Shown here: in pieces, positions 45,163 to 59,788 of the stretch
Layout: each line of letters begins with the position of its first letter
How positions within the stretch are numbered: the stretch's first letter is position 1
Assembly: GCA_040437565.1 (NCBI GenBank)
Contig: JBDOQK010000007.1
Coordinates: 434,001 to 498,000 of the forward strand
DNA from: Albugo candida
Lineage: Eukaryota > Oomycota > Peronosporomycetes > Albuginales
Direction: 5' to 3'
DNA: 64,000 nucleotides
Program-made: the position numbers and the translations under genes
The notes under the pieces: generated by a model
The model's input: only the letters and a program-made list of their open reading frames with translations
Databases searched by the model: none
Told to the model about the DNA's origin: nothing

Positions 45163-48100
45163 ATGTCGTACTCTGCCGAGGATAGTAGACTTAGGCGTTT
45201 GATGTGCTGTATACCATGGGGCTGGAATCGCCTTCGAGATTGCGGAGCTAGATTTACACAATCTGATGCCCCAGTATTGAGTGAAGGGACCATTTTAGCC
45301 AAGTCTGCACAGGAACAGATAACATCCGACTACATGCAACGTGAAATCCAAAAGTATTCGAAAATGCGCGTATATATGAAGCGAGTTCAGCTTTGTATGG
45401 AACAAGAAAAACGAAAGCAATTCTACAAGGAGCTAGTTATTTACTTCGGATTTCTTGCGATACTACTATGGGTCCTGCTTTCCACCTTGCCTGTGTATTA
45501 CCCAAATGGACAGAATAACGTACTGCAGAATCTCTTTTTTAAACAGCCATTTCCGAATGTTACGTACGTAAAGACATTCAGCGACATCACCCAAGAAAGC
45601 GAGATTTGGGATTGGGTACAAGGTGTCTTGATTCCCGGATTCTATGCATCAAACTTGCGTAATTATAGGGTCATTGGAAGTCTGATATTGCGAACGGGGC
45701 GTGTCAAAGGACGCATGTGCAAGCATGTGAATGGAGATGATTGGCTTCTGTTCGAGAACGAATTGTGCTATCCGGAGTTCACTGTAGCACAGCAAGCGAA
45801 ACAAGCCTATGGAAATCGGAGAGCTACAAAGCAATATCAATGGTACACATGGCGCTCTGATCTTCCAAATCTGGTATCTTCCCAAACAACCAATCCATTT
45901 ATAGTGAACCGTCGAAGGAATTATGGAACTGGTGGATACGCTATATTCCTTCCTCGTGATGATAGGAGGGTAGGAGAAGTGATCATTGACCAACTCGAGC
46001 GATTTTTTCTCATCGATGGAAGTCGTTATTTTGCGGCGAGTTTCACTCTTTACAACCCGAGATCCACCTTGTTCTCGAGCATAGAAGCCCTGATTGAAAT
46101 ATCTAGTACTGAAAATTTCCAGGTGTCAAGTAGAGTTCATACATTCAAAATCCCGCGGCCAATTGATACATTTACCGACTTCATTCGAGACAACTGGCCG
46201 TATTTGTTATTATTGATGGTCACTCTTGGCTTGGTGTTTCGAGAAGTAAGAGATCTTAAAGAAACAGGATGCCGGCGATACTTAAACTCGATTTGGAATA
46301 TATTGGACATTTTGCAACTGATACTTCTGCTTTGTATCTTCATTCAATGGACAATCTTTCTTCTTTGGAGTGTCAATGCATACAATGAATTAATCAGAAT
46401 CGTGGACGAACCTCGATGCAATGGCGTCAAACTCAACCAGAAGCAAGCGAGCGAATGCTTTGTTTCTTTGCAACATATTGGGCTTCAGGCTGCAACTTTG
46501 AGAAATATCGGAGCCGCACTTGCGTTCATATCAGTTGCTATTGTGTTCAAATATCTTAGGCTGAATACCCGATTAAATTTGCTGTGGAGGACACTACGCT
46601 TCGCGGCTAAAGATCTACTAGCATTTGTGGTCATCTTCTTTACAATGTTTGTCGCATTTGCAGTGATGGGATATCTGACTTTTGGTAGCACGATGCAGGA
46701 TTATAGCACGCTTTCTGTGTCGCTAACATCAAGTTTCCAGATGCTTTTCGGGGCGTTCGACTATGACCAATTATATACTGCGAATCCAGCAATGGCTGCA
46801 TTTTTCTTTTTCAGCTTCATGATCTCAATTTATCTAATTTGTGTGAACATGTTTATTGCTATTATGACAGAGTATTACTCGATGGCCCAAGCTGAAAAAA
46901 AAGCGTACGAGCGAAATAAAGAAACGTGTATTGTCGAGCATGAACAAGGGAACATTGATGGGGAAAAAACAAATCGCGAAGATTTTACTGACTCTCTAGT
47001 TTTCATGGACGTTGAGTATGACATTATCAAGCAACTTCGACAATTTTGGAACGGCTTACATCTTCGTGTTCGATTATTTGCAAGAAACGAGGGTCATGCA
47101 CCTTCTGCTACACAGAAACTGGCAATCTTTTACTCTCAACGTGTACTTTTGGTGGACTATGGCTATCTACAGGCTGAAAGAAAACGATTACGGCAAAAGT
47201 TCCGGGCCGTTGTTTATCTTGTGAGAGCGTGTATGGATTTAGCTCGCATTGTGGGGTTAGAATACGCATTACAAGTGGAAACTGAAACCAACTTGAAAAC
47301 ACGAGTTGATTCTAAAGCGACTTATTCATTTAACCATACAGCTTCCCCGGTTACTTTCATACCTCTTTCATCTCGTACAGCCAGTGTTACCGAAGTATTA
47401 ACGCGATTGAAGCCTGGAATGATTTTGGACTTGGACGACGGCTCCTTCACCAGAGATCAAATTTCTTTGCAGGTTTTGGGAGGTCAAATCGCACATTCCT
47501 GCTTTATGGAGAATGATCAAGGATTTATCCACGTTCATTCCGATCAAGACGTAGCTTCCTATCAAACGCATCAAAATCAAAATGACCGCCCATTTGGCTT
47601 GCATTACAATCATGAACACCTCGGGGATTCGAGCCATATACGTTGCTGTCGTGTTTTATACAGAGGCGAGACTGTTCTTGACGGGCAAGAAGTTTGCTTG
47701 CTTCCATCTTCGGTTTGGTTCCGATACTTTTTCGGATACATGATCCCAAATAGCACCACCAAGCTCCTTCGTTATTTGGTGACACCGAAGAACAAAAAGA
47801 ATAGGCTAATCTCTGACAACGAAGTTGACATGCTGATAAAGAAAAATTTCACAGCTTCGGGTCGAGGAATCTCATGTCGATTTGATGAACTGGTGCGTAA
47901 TTTTCGATTACTTATCACCAAGAAGGTACACAAGAAGCATCTTCGTATTCCAGACTTGGAAGAACGTATATATATGGAAGTGATTGCATTTTTGGAACGC
48001 TTTCCTTCCGCATTGGCTCCGGTCGACAAACGGGAGCTTGAAGGGTTTAAATATACACCGCAACCTGTGGACACAAGTCATGTGCGACTACCAAACTCGA

Positions 48101-48985
48101 TCCATCTTCTGACTGAGATTTTGTCACAGCACGCTCATGAAGTTTGGGCTGTTGGCCGAATTTCTCAAGGCTGGAAATACGGTCCCCACCGTGATAACGA
48201 AAAAAAATTNNNNNNNNNNNNNNNNNNNNNNNNNNNNNNNNNNNNNNNNNNNNNNNNNNNNNNNNNNNNNNNNNNNNNNNNNNNNNNNNNNNNNNNNNNN
48301 NNNNNNNNNCCACCGTGATAACGAAAAAAAATTACACAAGGACTTGGTGCCTTATGAAAGCTTAACTGAAGAAGACAAGCAGTATGATCGCGATACTTCT
48401 ATCGAAGCACTCAAAGTGATCACCGCCTTGGGTTACGTGTTAGAGCCTCCAACAACGTCTTTGATGGAATCATTTGGCAGTATTCAATTCGGTGTTGCAG
48501 CATCAGAGAAAAATGGCACTTATGAGCCCAAACCTATACCAACTGGCGACGTTATCGTACCTCGTCATCTCCGTTCTTTGATAGAATTACTGGCCGAGAA
48601 TACGCATGAAGTGTGGGCTACAATGCGAATGGGGCAAGGATGGACATACGGTCCTCGCTGCGACGATGCGAAAAGGGAGCACAATGGACTCGTTCCGTAT
48701 ATCTACCTGACGCAAGACGAAAAGCAAATGGATCGGAACACAGCTCTGCAAACTGTAAAACTCATTTTGAAATGTGGATTCACATTCACGCATCGTGACA
48801 GAATGAATTCTAACGCTCGTTCGAGGAGAATAGTCGCTCAAAACCAAGATAAATCGAGCAAATCATTTCGAATGTTTGGAAGGAACGAGAACCCGCAAGC
48901 GTCTAACATTTCGGAAGCAGCTCTTCTTCTTACAGGAGCCAATAAAGCAAAGCATGCGTTTTTAGACAAGAGCCGTCAGATGTGA
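45163..48985 (+). CDS. Polycystin/TRP-family cation channel with two C-terminal RyR domains
   Basis: After collapsing the duplicated 24 nt and the gap at 48210-48309, the frame is 3699 nt (1232 residues). A first span (YFGFLAILLWVLLSTLP) is followed by a large extracytosolic polycystin-type domain (45.5-46.15 kb, with WDWVQGVLIPGFY and YRVIGSLILRTGRVKGRMC). Then come five spans including an S4-like 'FKYLRLNTRL' and a pore region (SSFQMLFGAFDYDQLY) before S6 (MISIYLICVNMFIAIM). The cytosolic tail is about 700 residues and ends with two ryanodine-receptor (RyR) repeats: AHEVWAVGRISQGWKYGPHR and THEVWATMRMGQGWTYGP, each closed by LVPY...R(D/N)T. No introns. The family call is strong; ion and location are inferred as calcium-conducting, plasma or endolysosomal membrane. 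Confidence 0.87.
48210..48309. other. Assembly gap (100 N), 24-nt duplicated flank
   Basis: 48186-48209 is repeated at 48310-48333. Merging keeps the reading frame through the first RyR repeat. Confidence 0.95.
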
Positions 48986-49041
48986 AAGCAGTATATATTT
49001 GCAAAACTCCTTTGACTTTTCTTCTTGTCTGAATGAAAACA

Positions 49042-49377
49042 CTACTCTAGTGACTTTAAATCGCTGAGAAACTTCCCTTCTACAGGTAGAAGTAACGGTA
49101 TACCATCTCGGATCGGATACGCAACCTGCACGTGCAAACATACGAGCAATCCCCGTAAATTGTCATAATGAAGAGGATACTTGGATACTGGACACACTAA
49201 ATGCTTCAAAAGATTCTCGTCAAACGCAGCAATCACTGAACTCTTTTCTTCTCGGGATATCGTGAATGATCTCCTCTTATGTGTATTGTGCAGTTGGGAC
49301 GTCTTTACTGCTACACACAAGGCAGGAACGGAAGGATTCAAGCGCATCCATTTCCAAATTTGCTTGCTTAGAGCCAT
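49042..49377 (-). CDS. PREY/Trm112-like small mitochondrial protein
   Basis: A 111-residue protein with an ATG start. The first 45 residues are basic (MALSKQIWKWMRLN...HKRRSFTIS), a likely presequence. The core has the Trm112-like pattern: LLKHLVCPVSKYPLHYD...VAYPIRDGIPLLLP. Human PREY (PYURF) has the same layout and stabilises methyltransferases in mitochondria (complex I assembly, coenzyme Q); that role is inferred here. Only one cysteine (VCP) of the zinc-like set remains, as in PREY. Head-to-head with the protease gene, 96 nt apart. Confidence 0.8.
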   Translation of the reverse strand: MALSKQIWKWMRLNPSVPALCVAVKTSQLHNTHKRRSFTISREEKSSVIAAFDENLLKHLVCPVSKYPLHYDNLRGLLVCLHVQVAYPIRDGIPLLLPVEGKFLSDLKSLE

Positions 49378-49473
49378 TTCGAAAGGCGGAGGCTAGTATA
49401 AGCACCGCTTCTGGACAACTTTCGAGTCGAGTTTAGGGCAAGAGCGCTTTATTTTGTGACTGTGAATTCGAAA

Positions 49474-51626
<2,153 letters not shown>

Positions 51627-51705
51627 TGATCTACCTAAAAACATGTGCTTTGCATCTCGGCGTTGTAGTTGTTGTGATACATGCTTGGATGAAGCTCTTT
51701 CAATT

Positions 51706-53757
51706 TCATTCAAAGCCGAAATTAGCAAATGCGTCATTCATGTTCCCCATTGCCGAACTGGAAGAGATGGCTGAATTGAATAGATCTGAAGTGGACTGTG
51801 ATGGGAACGATGCAAAAAATGGATCTTTCTCGATTTCGAGTTGAGGAGGCTCGGCCATCTCGAGCTTTGGGCCTTGACTTGAAGCCGAGCTAGCTCCCGT
51901 AGATTGCATGACAGGAATTTGACTGCATGAGGCAATCGACCCAAAGGATGCATCTTTCGCCAAGTTGTTTGGATACACGGTTGAAGCGCGCATCGTTTCC
52001 AATCCCGCGATGTCCTTTTGAAGTTTTTCAATGAGTTGCCGCTCATTTTGTATCATTTCCTCCAGAGTTTTTGCAATCTCCGCTTGTGCTTTTGCATGTT
52101 CTGCTGATTGAGTGGATAAGTCGCGGCCAGCAACATGCTTCTTTGCTTCTCGAGCATTATCACGTCGTATACTAAGAGTGACCAACTCCTGTCGGAGTCG
52201 ATCAATTTCGCGAATTTTCTTAATCAGAGACTCGACAGAAAGCTGCTTGCGTTCAGACTCTAAAAGCTTTGCATGTACTTGTTCATTAGACTCTTCAAGT
52301 TGCTTCACCAAGAAACGTTCGCTCTCCTGTGATAAAAAGCCCTCAGCTTTAGACCCGATATTTGACGATGATGACATTCGTCTTGCAGTCGCCGCCGATA
52401 TACGATCTACTGGTGCAGTGCTCGCGACGTGAATACCCAAAGGATTGGAACCCCCTGCCGTAGTTGATATGTCTGGATAGGACCCATGTGTGGAACTTAT
52501 TGGTGTAGACGGCAAAGAAGTCATTCCGCCCGGCGAAGTGAACGAATTACCCATTATGGCACTGCTGAATCCGGAAAAACTTGCTCGCTCGGGACCGACT
52601 GGAATACTTGAAAAAGTGGGATGACCAGGAAGACTCGAGGGGGCTTCGACCGATGGCTGACCTTTGTGTACGAAATCGCTGCTTAGCTCATGATTCATAG
52701 GAAGTCCATTGAATGCTTCCATAGGATCACGTGCTTCTTTTGTACAATGAGGTGATTGCATGTCCAAATTCACGTGACTTAGAGTTGATACATTGGTTGA
52801 GTATACAGCATTCTCCAATTCTATCGGCAGTGAAGCCGGCAAGGGAAGACCACGCTTCGAAATACATACAATCAAATGCATGGCGACGGAAAACTCGTCC
52901 GCGTTCAATCGACCGTCCTGACTGCGATCAGCAAGATTCCATATCTCTCTCAATACCTACAGACACAAATTATCTCTATCATGATTTGCAAGCATGTCAT
53001 CACTTACCCTCCGATCCAAACCAGATTTTTGAAACAAACCAACTGCTTCTGCTCCTGATACAAATCCATCGTGATCGACGTCGGTTTGCATAAAGATAGC
53101 TTCATACTTTTTCTTCTCATCCTCTGTCACGGCGAATCCCCTCGCCTTCGCGGTAGGAAGCGATGGTTGTGATCCAATTGGTGCTATTGGCGTAGAGGTA
53201 GACGGACAACTGATCCCGTTGAATACTGGCAAGTGGTATGGTGTAGTAGCCAGCTCAATAAATCGTTCCATTGTGAGCTTTTCTCCTCGCTGAGCCATAC
53301 TAATGAGTCGCAATGCGACGTAGAACTCACTTCGCGACAGTTTTCCTGATTGCTGCACATTAGAGAAGTTCCAAATCTAAGCATACAGAGCTGCTGTTAA
53401 GTACATTTGAATATAATCTCTATCTAAAGATGCAAATAAACTTGCGTCACGCAATGTTGTTTTCTCAACGTTCGATCGAGTCAGAAACGCTACAGCAATT
53501 TTCCCTCCTATACTCTGCTGCTTTTCTTCATCCGCAACACGAAATAAGTACTCGTAGTATTGTATTTCTTGCTGCGTTGGTGGGGTCCAAGTAGCAAGAT
53601 TTATTGAGGCGCTATTTGTTAGAGTAAAGTCATGTTGCGGGAGTGTATTGATTGCATTTGCAGCTGGCGCGTGGCCTTCAAAAGATGAAAGTTTCCTTTC
53701 TGTGGACTGTACGGAATTAAAAGAAGGAAATGCTGCAAAAGAATGCAAATTATCCAT
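51706..53757 (-). CDS. EH-domain endocytic protein (Eps15/Ede1-like)
   Basis: Three exons (53446-53757, 53008-53376, 51706-52956) give about 643 residues. Two EH domains are seen: one from TQQEIQYYEYLFRVADEEKQ and split by the first intron, and a second from TEDEKKKYEAIFMQTDVDHD through REIWNLADRSQDGRLNADEF, which contains the EF-hand-like DVDHDG and DRSQDGRL loops. EH domains bind NPF motifs on endocytic adaptors. After a Ser/Pro-rich linker comes a coiled coil (about 52.0-52.35 kb) and a tail with a DPF adaptor-binding motif (KDPFFASF). The first intron (53377-53445) starts GCAAGT, a GC-AG intron. The product belongs to clathrin-coated pit assembly (inference). Confidence 0.87.
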
Positions 53758-53983
53758 TGCGGCGACCCTTTTCAGTGAGGTCGATGCTGCTCCGAAACCG
53801 ATAAAGACATAGGTGTTCTGATTAAGTACGAGCTATTTTACCATGAAATTGACTGCTTCTTTACTTTGTGCGAGAATCATTGCGATCTTCGCACTTTATT
53901 AAGCGTGTCGCAGAGAACAAAGGCATCCTTTCTCATAAAATATTTCACGCTGTTTTTCGTCGCCACGCACGATTGCTACTATC

Positions 53984-55342
53984 ATGAATAGTCAAAGCGC
54001 TGATTCCGCAGACAAGAGCCAACATAAGAAATATACAGCGTCCAAAATAATTTCAAACGCTGTTTATTTCGCGGCGTACCCATACATTGCGGTCGGGAGA
54101 GCTGGGATTGCTGCTGGTTCTTATGCAATTTCAGCTCCAATTCATGTGACCAAACGAATCACTAACGCGTGCGCTGGCACTAAATCGAATCGAGAAAATG
54201 ACGCAATTTCTGATGCTTTTACCGTGCACGAAGTAGGACCATCTGAAGGAATGTATAAGCTCCATCATGACCCCCTCCGTGCTATTTGGACGGCGACGAC
54301 ATCGCCAAAAACGGTGATTTCTTACAGCGGGAAAATGCTATCGGATGCGGTTCTCGGCTCTCGTGGAGCGGCATCAAAAGCCATTGTTGCGTCGGGATCG
54401 ACAGCAATCCGAGCGGCAACAGGATTGACATGGGGAATGATTGGAACATTATGGTTTACAACATCATCCTGTGTTGGCTTGATGGATTATTCGACGAAAA
54501 TGGCGATTTCAATGATTCCGACCTGTGTTACGAATGCTGCGTGGCACGGTATGGAGATGACAGGAACCATGTCGACGGATCTGCTCGCTCTATCTATCGG
54601 GATGCCTATTCACAAGCTTTTTGTCACTTTCTTTCCACAAATGCAGCAGACCTTGACTCAAGAAGATTGCGTTCAAACTGCTCGTTCATTTGTTATCAAT
54701 CTGTTCCGAGTGTTTGGTCCTCAGAATGCGTTTTATCTGCTCAAATCTGTTCATGATACTATCCGAAGTGAGGAACTACACGATATGTTTTCACTGGCAG
54801 AAGAATTGTTGAGGGAACTAACCGACCAAAAAAATCTTTTGAAGGCTCGACAATTCGTTCACAAGACAATGAACAAGCCCGTATCGAGCTTTTTTGAACT
54901 ATGTCCATCGATCGAAGAAGTCGCCGACCTCATTTCCATGGCCGCAGACGTCACCAATGAAGTCTCTAGTACGCTGTTGGGTATCGAATACAATGAGGTG
55001 GCATGCATCAGCACAAGGCAAAGTGCATTAGATAGATTGGACCCGGAGGGTGAGTCAGTGTACAAACTGACTGATCACATCGATGACCACAGCCTCACAG
55101 AAGACGACAGCGACGGCGATTATCCGCACGAGACATTCTATTGTAATCGTATGGCCTGTGGAGACAGTTTGATTGCCGAAACATCGGGATTCTGTGGGAC
55201 ATTCTTCCCCGAAGAAATTGAGACGGACCCAGCAGAACAGTTGAGCGTAGTGGTGGATAAAGGTCTGGCTTTGATCGCATCGGTGGCAAAACGTGAACAC
55301 AGTGCACGCTTCTTTGATTTTTTTGGCCAAGTTTTCGATTAA
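53984..55342 (+). CDS. Conserved-looking orphan protein, membrane-associated
   Basis: Single exon of 452 codons with a clean ATG (MNSQSADSADKSQHKKYTAS). Residues 20-60 and 110-200 are rich in Ala, Gly, Ser and Thr with amphipathic or weakly hydrophobic helices (RAGIAAGSYAISAP, SKAIVASGSTAIRAATG, WGMIGTLWFTTSSCVGLM). This resembles surface-binding lipid-droplet or membrane-reshaping proteins more than true spans. The second half is a soluble helical region with an acidic patch (HSLTEDDSDGDYP). Codon usage looks ordinary. I do not recognise a family; do not assign a function. It sits tail-to-tail with ELP1, 15 nt between the stops. Confidence 0.75.
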   Translation: MNSQSADSADKSQHKKYTASKIISNAVYFAAYPYIAVGRAGIAAGSYAISAPIHVTKRITNACAGTKSNRENDAISDAFTVHEVGPSEGMYKLHHDPLRAIWTATTSPKTVISYSGKMLSDAVLGSRGAASKAIVASGSTAIRAATGLTWGMIGTLWFTTSSCVGLMDYSTKMAISMIPTCVTNAAWHGMEMTGTMSTDLLALSIGMPIHKLFVTFFPQMQQTLTQEDCVQTARSFVINLFRVFGPQNAFYLLKSVHDTIRSEELHDMFSLAEELLRELTDQKNLLKARQFVHKTMNKPVSSFFELCPSIEEVADLISMAADVTNEVSSTLLGIEYNEVACISTRQSALDRLDPEGESVYKLTDHIDDHSLTEDDSDGDYPHETFYCNRMACGDSLIAETSGFCGTFFPEEIETDPAEQLSVVVDKGLALIASVAKREHSARFFDFFGQVFD

Positions 55343-55357
55343 TGATACTTTGATTAT

Positions 55358-58300
55358 TTAACTCCGTTCTCCAAATTGTGTGAGCTTCCACTGCATAGTG
55401 TTGGACAATTTGATATCACTTTCTGGTGATGTTGTGACAGTCTCTTTCTCTATTCGTTGCAGAAAAGTCTTAAGGCAATTTTGTAACGCTATTGCCTTGT
55501 CGAACTCCTTGAAATACAAAAGCATTTTGATAGTCTCATCGACTTCGGACTGTAAATGAGAGTCAGGTTTGGCTTCCTCACATCCTCTCTCCACATATTG
55601 GAGCTCTTCGATACTCCCAGGCTTGATTCGATGCTGTCGGCGTTCGTGGCGTTTTGGTTTGGACGATATGGATTGTGCCTGTAAACTGATTGTATGTGTG
55701 GCGTAAAAATGACTCGCGGACGCCTGGACGTGCTCTTTCATCCCGAAATTGCCAATTTGGGTAGTTTTGGGATAATTATGGCTACCCACAGACGAGCGAC
55801 TGGAAGTATTGGACATATCCGAGTACACCTTGCTATTCGCCGTGCTGGACATAATGGAAGAACACGCACTGCTTTGACTGTCGATTTCATCTTCTCGACT
55901 CCAGCGATTGCTATCGATCCCATGTAATTGAAACAATCGCCTTTGCTCAAGAATTGTCGTCATCCGCTCATGATGCTTTTCGTAGTTGGCCGCTCTTGAT
56001 CGTAATTCCCATAAAAGCTCGTCCGATTGCTGTAAGACTGCGGACGCAATATCCTGCAGCAAATCACGTCGATCATGCAAATCAACCAGCCGAAGACTCT
56101 CATGCCAGTGCATGTGCTCGATCAGAAGCGTGATTGCCCCAACGATATCCTTGCAGTATTCGACATATATTCTTGCGGCGACACAAGCGTATTTGGAGCG
56201 ATCAATCTCGAGCAGCTTTTCCGCAACGAGGTACCCGCGAGCCTCTTGTGTTTGACTGGAAACCGGAAGCGATAATGCCAACTCCCATCTCCCCGCTGCA
56301 GTACAAGCTTTTACAGCCAGCTCATTTTCATCCAAACTGAGATAAATATACGCGGCTTCTTCGGCAGAGTCTTTGACCAGAAAATGAGCTTTCAGCAACA
56401 GAATGCGCCTGGAGAGGCTGGCAGTCCATGTACAAGCTGGATTTTGCGTCAGCTTATCAAGAGCGGTGTCATACAAGTGACTTGATACGATCAGATCCAC
56501 AAGTTTCGATGTCCATTTTTGCCGATTGTCGTCCAAATTGGAGCCTTGGATTAAATGGGTGATCAAATTCTCGATCGCTTTCTCATCACGCTGGAGCACT
56601 TCATCAACTTGAAATCGTCCAAATGGAGAAAGTGCTTGGCCATTTGGAAGGACTTCCAAGCTGTTGAGAATAGAGTTATATTCTTTTGGATCTTGCTGAG
56701 AATAGGATGCTATATATCGCGCAAGCTCAATGTCGTACGCTTTGAGGCTTTCTTGATATAATATGTCGACATCTACTAGAAGAATCAAATGTTTGACCGC
56801 TCGTTTTGCCTGTGCGGGAAAATTTCTTTTCAACGTTTTGAGCAAATTCAAAACTTCCTGATATTGCGGAGGTTGTTGCTTGATACAGCACGTTACCATG
56901 GGAAGCAGGAAAGCTTCATTAGCACTATGTGGAGAGCACTTCATCGCGTGAGTCAAAGCATTGCATATGTCATTCACTTTTGGAGCTTTTGAGTCTTGTC
57001 GAGATGCCTCAGTAATAAAATGCGCGGCTTGCGGCCCATACTTTGTCACCCAGACATTCACTGGATGCAAATTGGTAATAAACAAACAAAGACGATCACT
57101 TGCAGTCTTCGGAGACGCAAGCAACTCCTCAAGAAAAGCAACCAAATGATTGTGGAAAACTTCTGGGTTGTAATCCACGAGCAAATTCAAATCCAATCGA
57201 TGCTTTCGACAGGTTTCTAGCGCGATGACGAACGATTTTTCAGAAAGNNNNNNNNNNNNNNNNNNNNNNNNNNNNNNNNNNNNNNNNNNNNNNNNNNNNN
57301 NNNNNNNNNNNNNNNNNNNNNNNNNNNNNNNNNNNNNNNNNNNNNNNCTGGATGCAAATTGGTAATAAACAAACAAAGACGATCACTTGCAGTCTTCGGA
57401 GACGCAAGCAACTCCTCAAGAAAAGCAACCAAATGATTGTGGAAAACTTCTGGGTTGTAATCCACGAGCAAATTCAAATCCAATCGATGCTTTCGACAGG
57501 TTTCTAGCGCGATGACGAACGATTTTTCAGAAAGAAGCTGGATGACAAGCAGCAGTATCAGAATGCGCGGTGTAAGGATCTCAAGATTGCCTCGATCCGC
57601 CTGGAGGATAACCTGACCTTGCTTTGGCACCACACAAATAAGTTTAGCGCCGTGTTCGATAATACGAGTATCAGTAATTCGTGCAATATGCTCTTGTGGT
57701 GCTTTTCCGATACATTCGTCTAAAACGGAAAATAGTGCTTGGAGAGAGATAACGTGTAGCCGACTGGGTGTTCCGGATGTTGTGACCAGCAAAATGGGCT
57801 GGGAGGCGTCTAGCATGAAGGAGGTTACAGCTGTGAAAATCAAATTATCATCCAAATATAATCTTCCTCCAGCAGTGAGCCCGATCAAATGCGGGCTGGA
57901 GCCTGTAGTTGCACTCATTTGCACGAAGCGATTACCACAACTTCCAATCTCGTTTGATTTGAGCGCAAGCTTCTCTGCATCTAGCGAAAAAAGGCGCAAG
58001 GTTCCCCAGATATCTTGTGTTACTAAATTGGTCTGGTTTGAGTGTGATAGCAGTCGAAGCTGTATACAACTTTCTTCCGCCACGACGAATTTTCTTTCGG
58101 TGTATTCGATAAGGACGACGCTTTCTTGAGCGCTTTTAGCGAGTATCACGAAGCTTTCTCTCGCCGTATAGATGAACGCGAGTAAACTCGTCAGAGAGAT
58201 GCTGCTATCTTCGAACAAAATTGTCTCACAGGATGCCAGGTAATCGTGTACAATTGCGATCTGCCCATCAGATGACATAATAGCCACTGCGGTGCCATTT

Positions 58301-59493
58301 TGAGAAAAGCAAATTTGAATGATAGAACGTTTTCCCGGAACGATTTCTTTGAATGCAAAGGGAGGAGGAATGATCACCTTATCGAACGGTGTGATCAGCA
58401 ATTTATTTCCATCAATGACTCCTACAGTTGACAAAGACGCGTCCACTTTCCACGCGAACTCTTGCTGGGTGTATTGCCAAGAAGTATCACTGATGGTGGC
58501 GAGTGAGTGGAGGACATAGGAACGCTCAGTATCCCACCGCAAAAAACAAGAGGCTCCCTGAGCTTGGAGTTCTTGTTTCAGGTACCAATGATAATTCTGC
58601 CGTGTCCATAACTGAACTCTACACTTCCCGCTTTCCAAATCTTTGAGCACGATGGCTAAAATATCGGATGATATATTCCAAGCTAGTTGCTCAATCTCAT
58701 GCGAAGTACGAGAAAACGCTGCTGATAGCGGGAATTCTCCATGAGTTAATCCATTCCTTTCAAAAAAAACAATTTTCCACAGATTTTGAAACATACAGCT
58801 GGCAATCAGAGAATGGTCTGGGCACCAATCCATCGGAAAAGTAATGCTTTGACTGTATTCTTCGTCTTCTTTTCGGCCAACCGAATGGAAGGCTAAGGAT
58901 GCGTCTAGGACAAGCAGCAATCGAGAGTTGGTGAAACCAAGGTTCACTGCTATATATTGCGAATCATCTCTCCAAGAAAGTTTTACATCAACAACACTAT
59001 CAGTGTCTACGAGCTGAGTTAAATCACTCCATTTCGTCTCATGTAGAACCTGCCACTGAGTATTTAATACCACAAGTGTTCCTGAGCGTGTGGCAATCGC
59101 AACCATGTCCTGTGCACTGGACCATGCAATTGAGAGAATCCCAGACTCAAAGATTCCAATCTCTTCGGATTGGCGCGTATCCAAACGAACAAGTCCTAAA
59201 ATGCCAACCTCGTGACCTACTACAAGTGCGTTGAATTCGCTCAAATACGTAATCCATTTCCACTTTGTACTTTGACGCGATGCACTCGGAAATGTGTCAG
59301 CGAGGGATATCCAATCATTCTGAATGACCCGGCCGGAGTCTTTGATATCGACCGATTGCTTGCAGATAGAACCGAATGCAAAGAGAATATATAAAGTATG
59401 ATCAGCGGAATTGTAGGTGAATGCTACGGCTTCATCGGAAGCCTTAAGGATGCCTGAGCATTGATATCGTTGCAGTGATCCGAGATTCTGCAT
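55358..59493 (-). CDS. ELP1: Elongator complex subunit 1 (ELP1/IKAP)
   Basis: Scaffold of Elongator, which modifies wobble uridine of tRNAs. Starts MQNLGSLQRYQ. With the duplicated 187 nt and 100 N removed, the frame is exactly 3849 nt (1282 residues), close to the human 1332. The N-terminal half has WD40 propellers (LRLDTRQSEEIGIFESGILS, IATRSGTLVVLN, SGTPSRLHVISLQALF). The C-terminal half is TPR-like helices with CRKHRLDLNLLVDYNPE, LITHLIQGSN, ARGYLVAEKLLEIDRSKYA and the conserved ELLWELRSRAANYEKHH end region. A basic segment near RKHERRQHRIKPGS corresponds to the tRNA-binding/dimer region. No intron is needed. Confidence 0.95.
57248..57347. other. Assembly gap (100 N), 187-nt duplicated flank in ELP1
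   Basis: 57061-57247 is repeated exactly at 57348-57534. The overlap codes for the same LSEKSFVIALETCRKHR...NLHP segment twice, so one copy is artificial. Confidence 0.95.
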
Positions 59494-59788
59494 GCGTGGT
59501 CACGAATGCGTGTCCAAGCTATTTAGTGTGGAAACATCATACACGGCGCGAGGATTTCAGTAAGGCGGAAAGAATTAGAAACGATCATGTTCTTTGTTCT
59601 TCCTGACACCTGATCCTATCACATGAATCGGTAGGATAACTCTTTAATATCGCGCACGCACGTGCTTGTGAATTTTCCTTGTCTGGAAGAGACGGAACTC
59701 TAAGACATATGGTAACCGATTATCGGTTTCTCTCTATAAACCATCGCGATCTGATTCCTTCGAACGCGATGGAGATAGCTTGTACTTT
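59494..59788. promoter_or_regulatory. Divergent region between ELP1 and START-FYVE-GAF genes
   Basis: About 295 nt separate the two opposing start codons. A shared promoter is likely. No element recognised. Confidence 0.4.
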
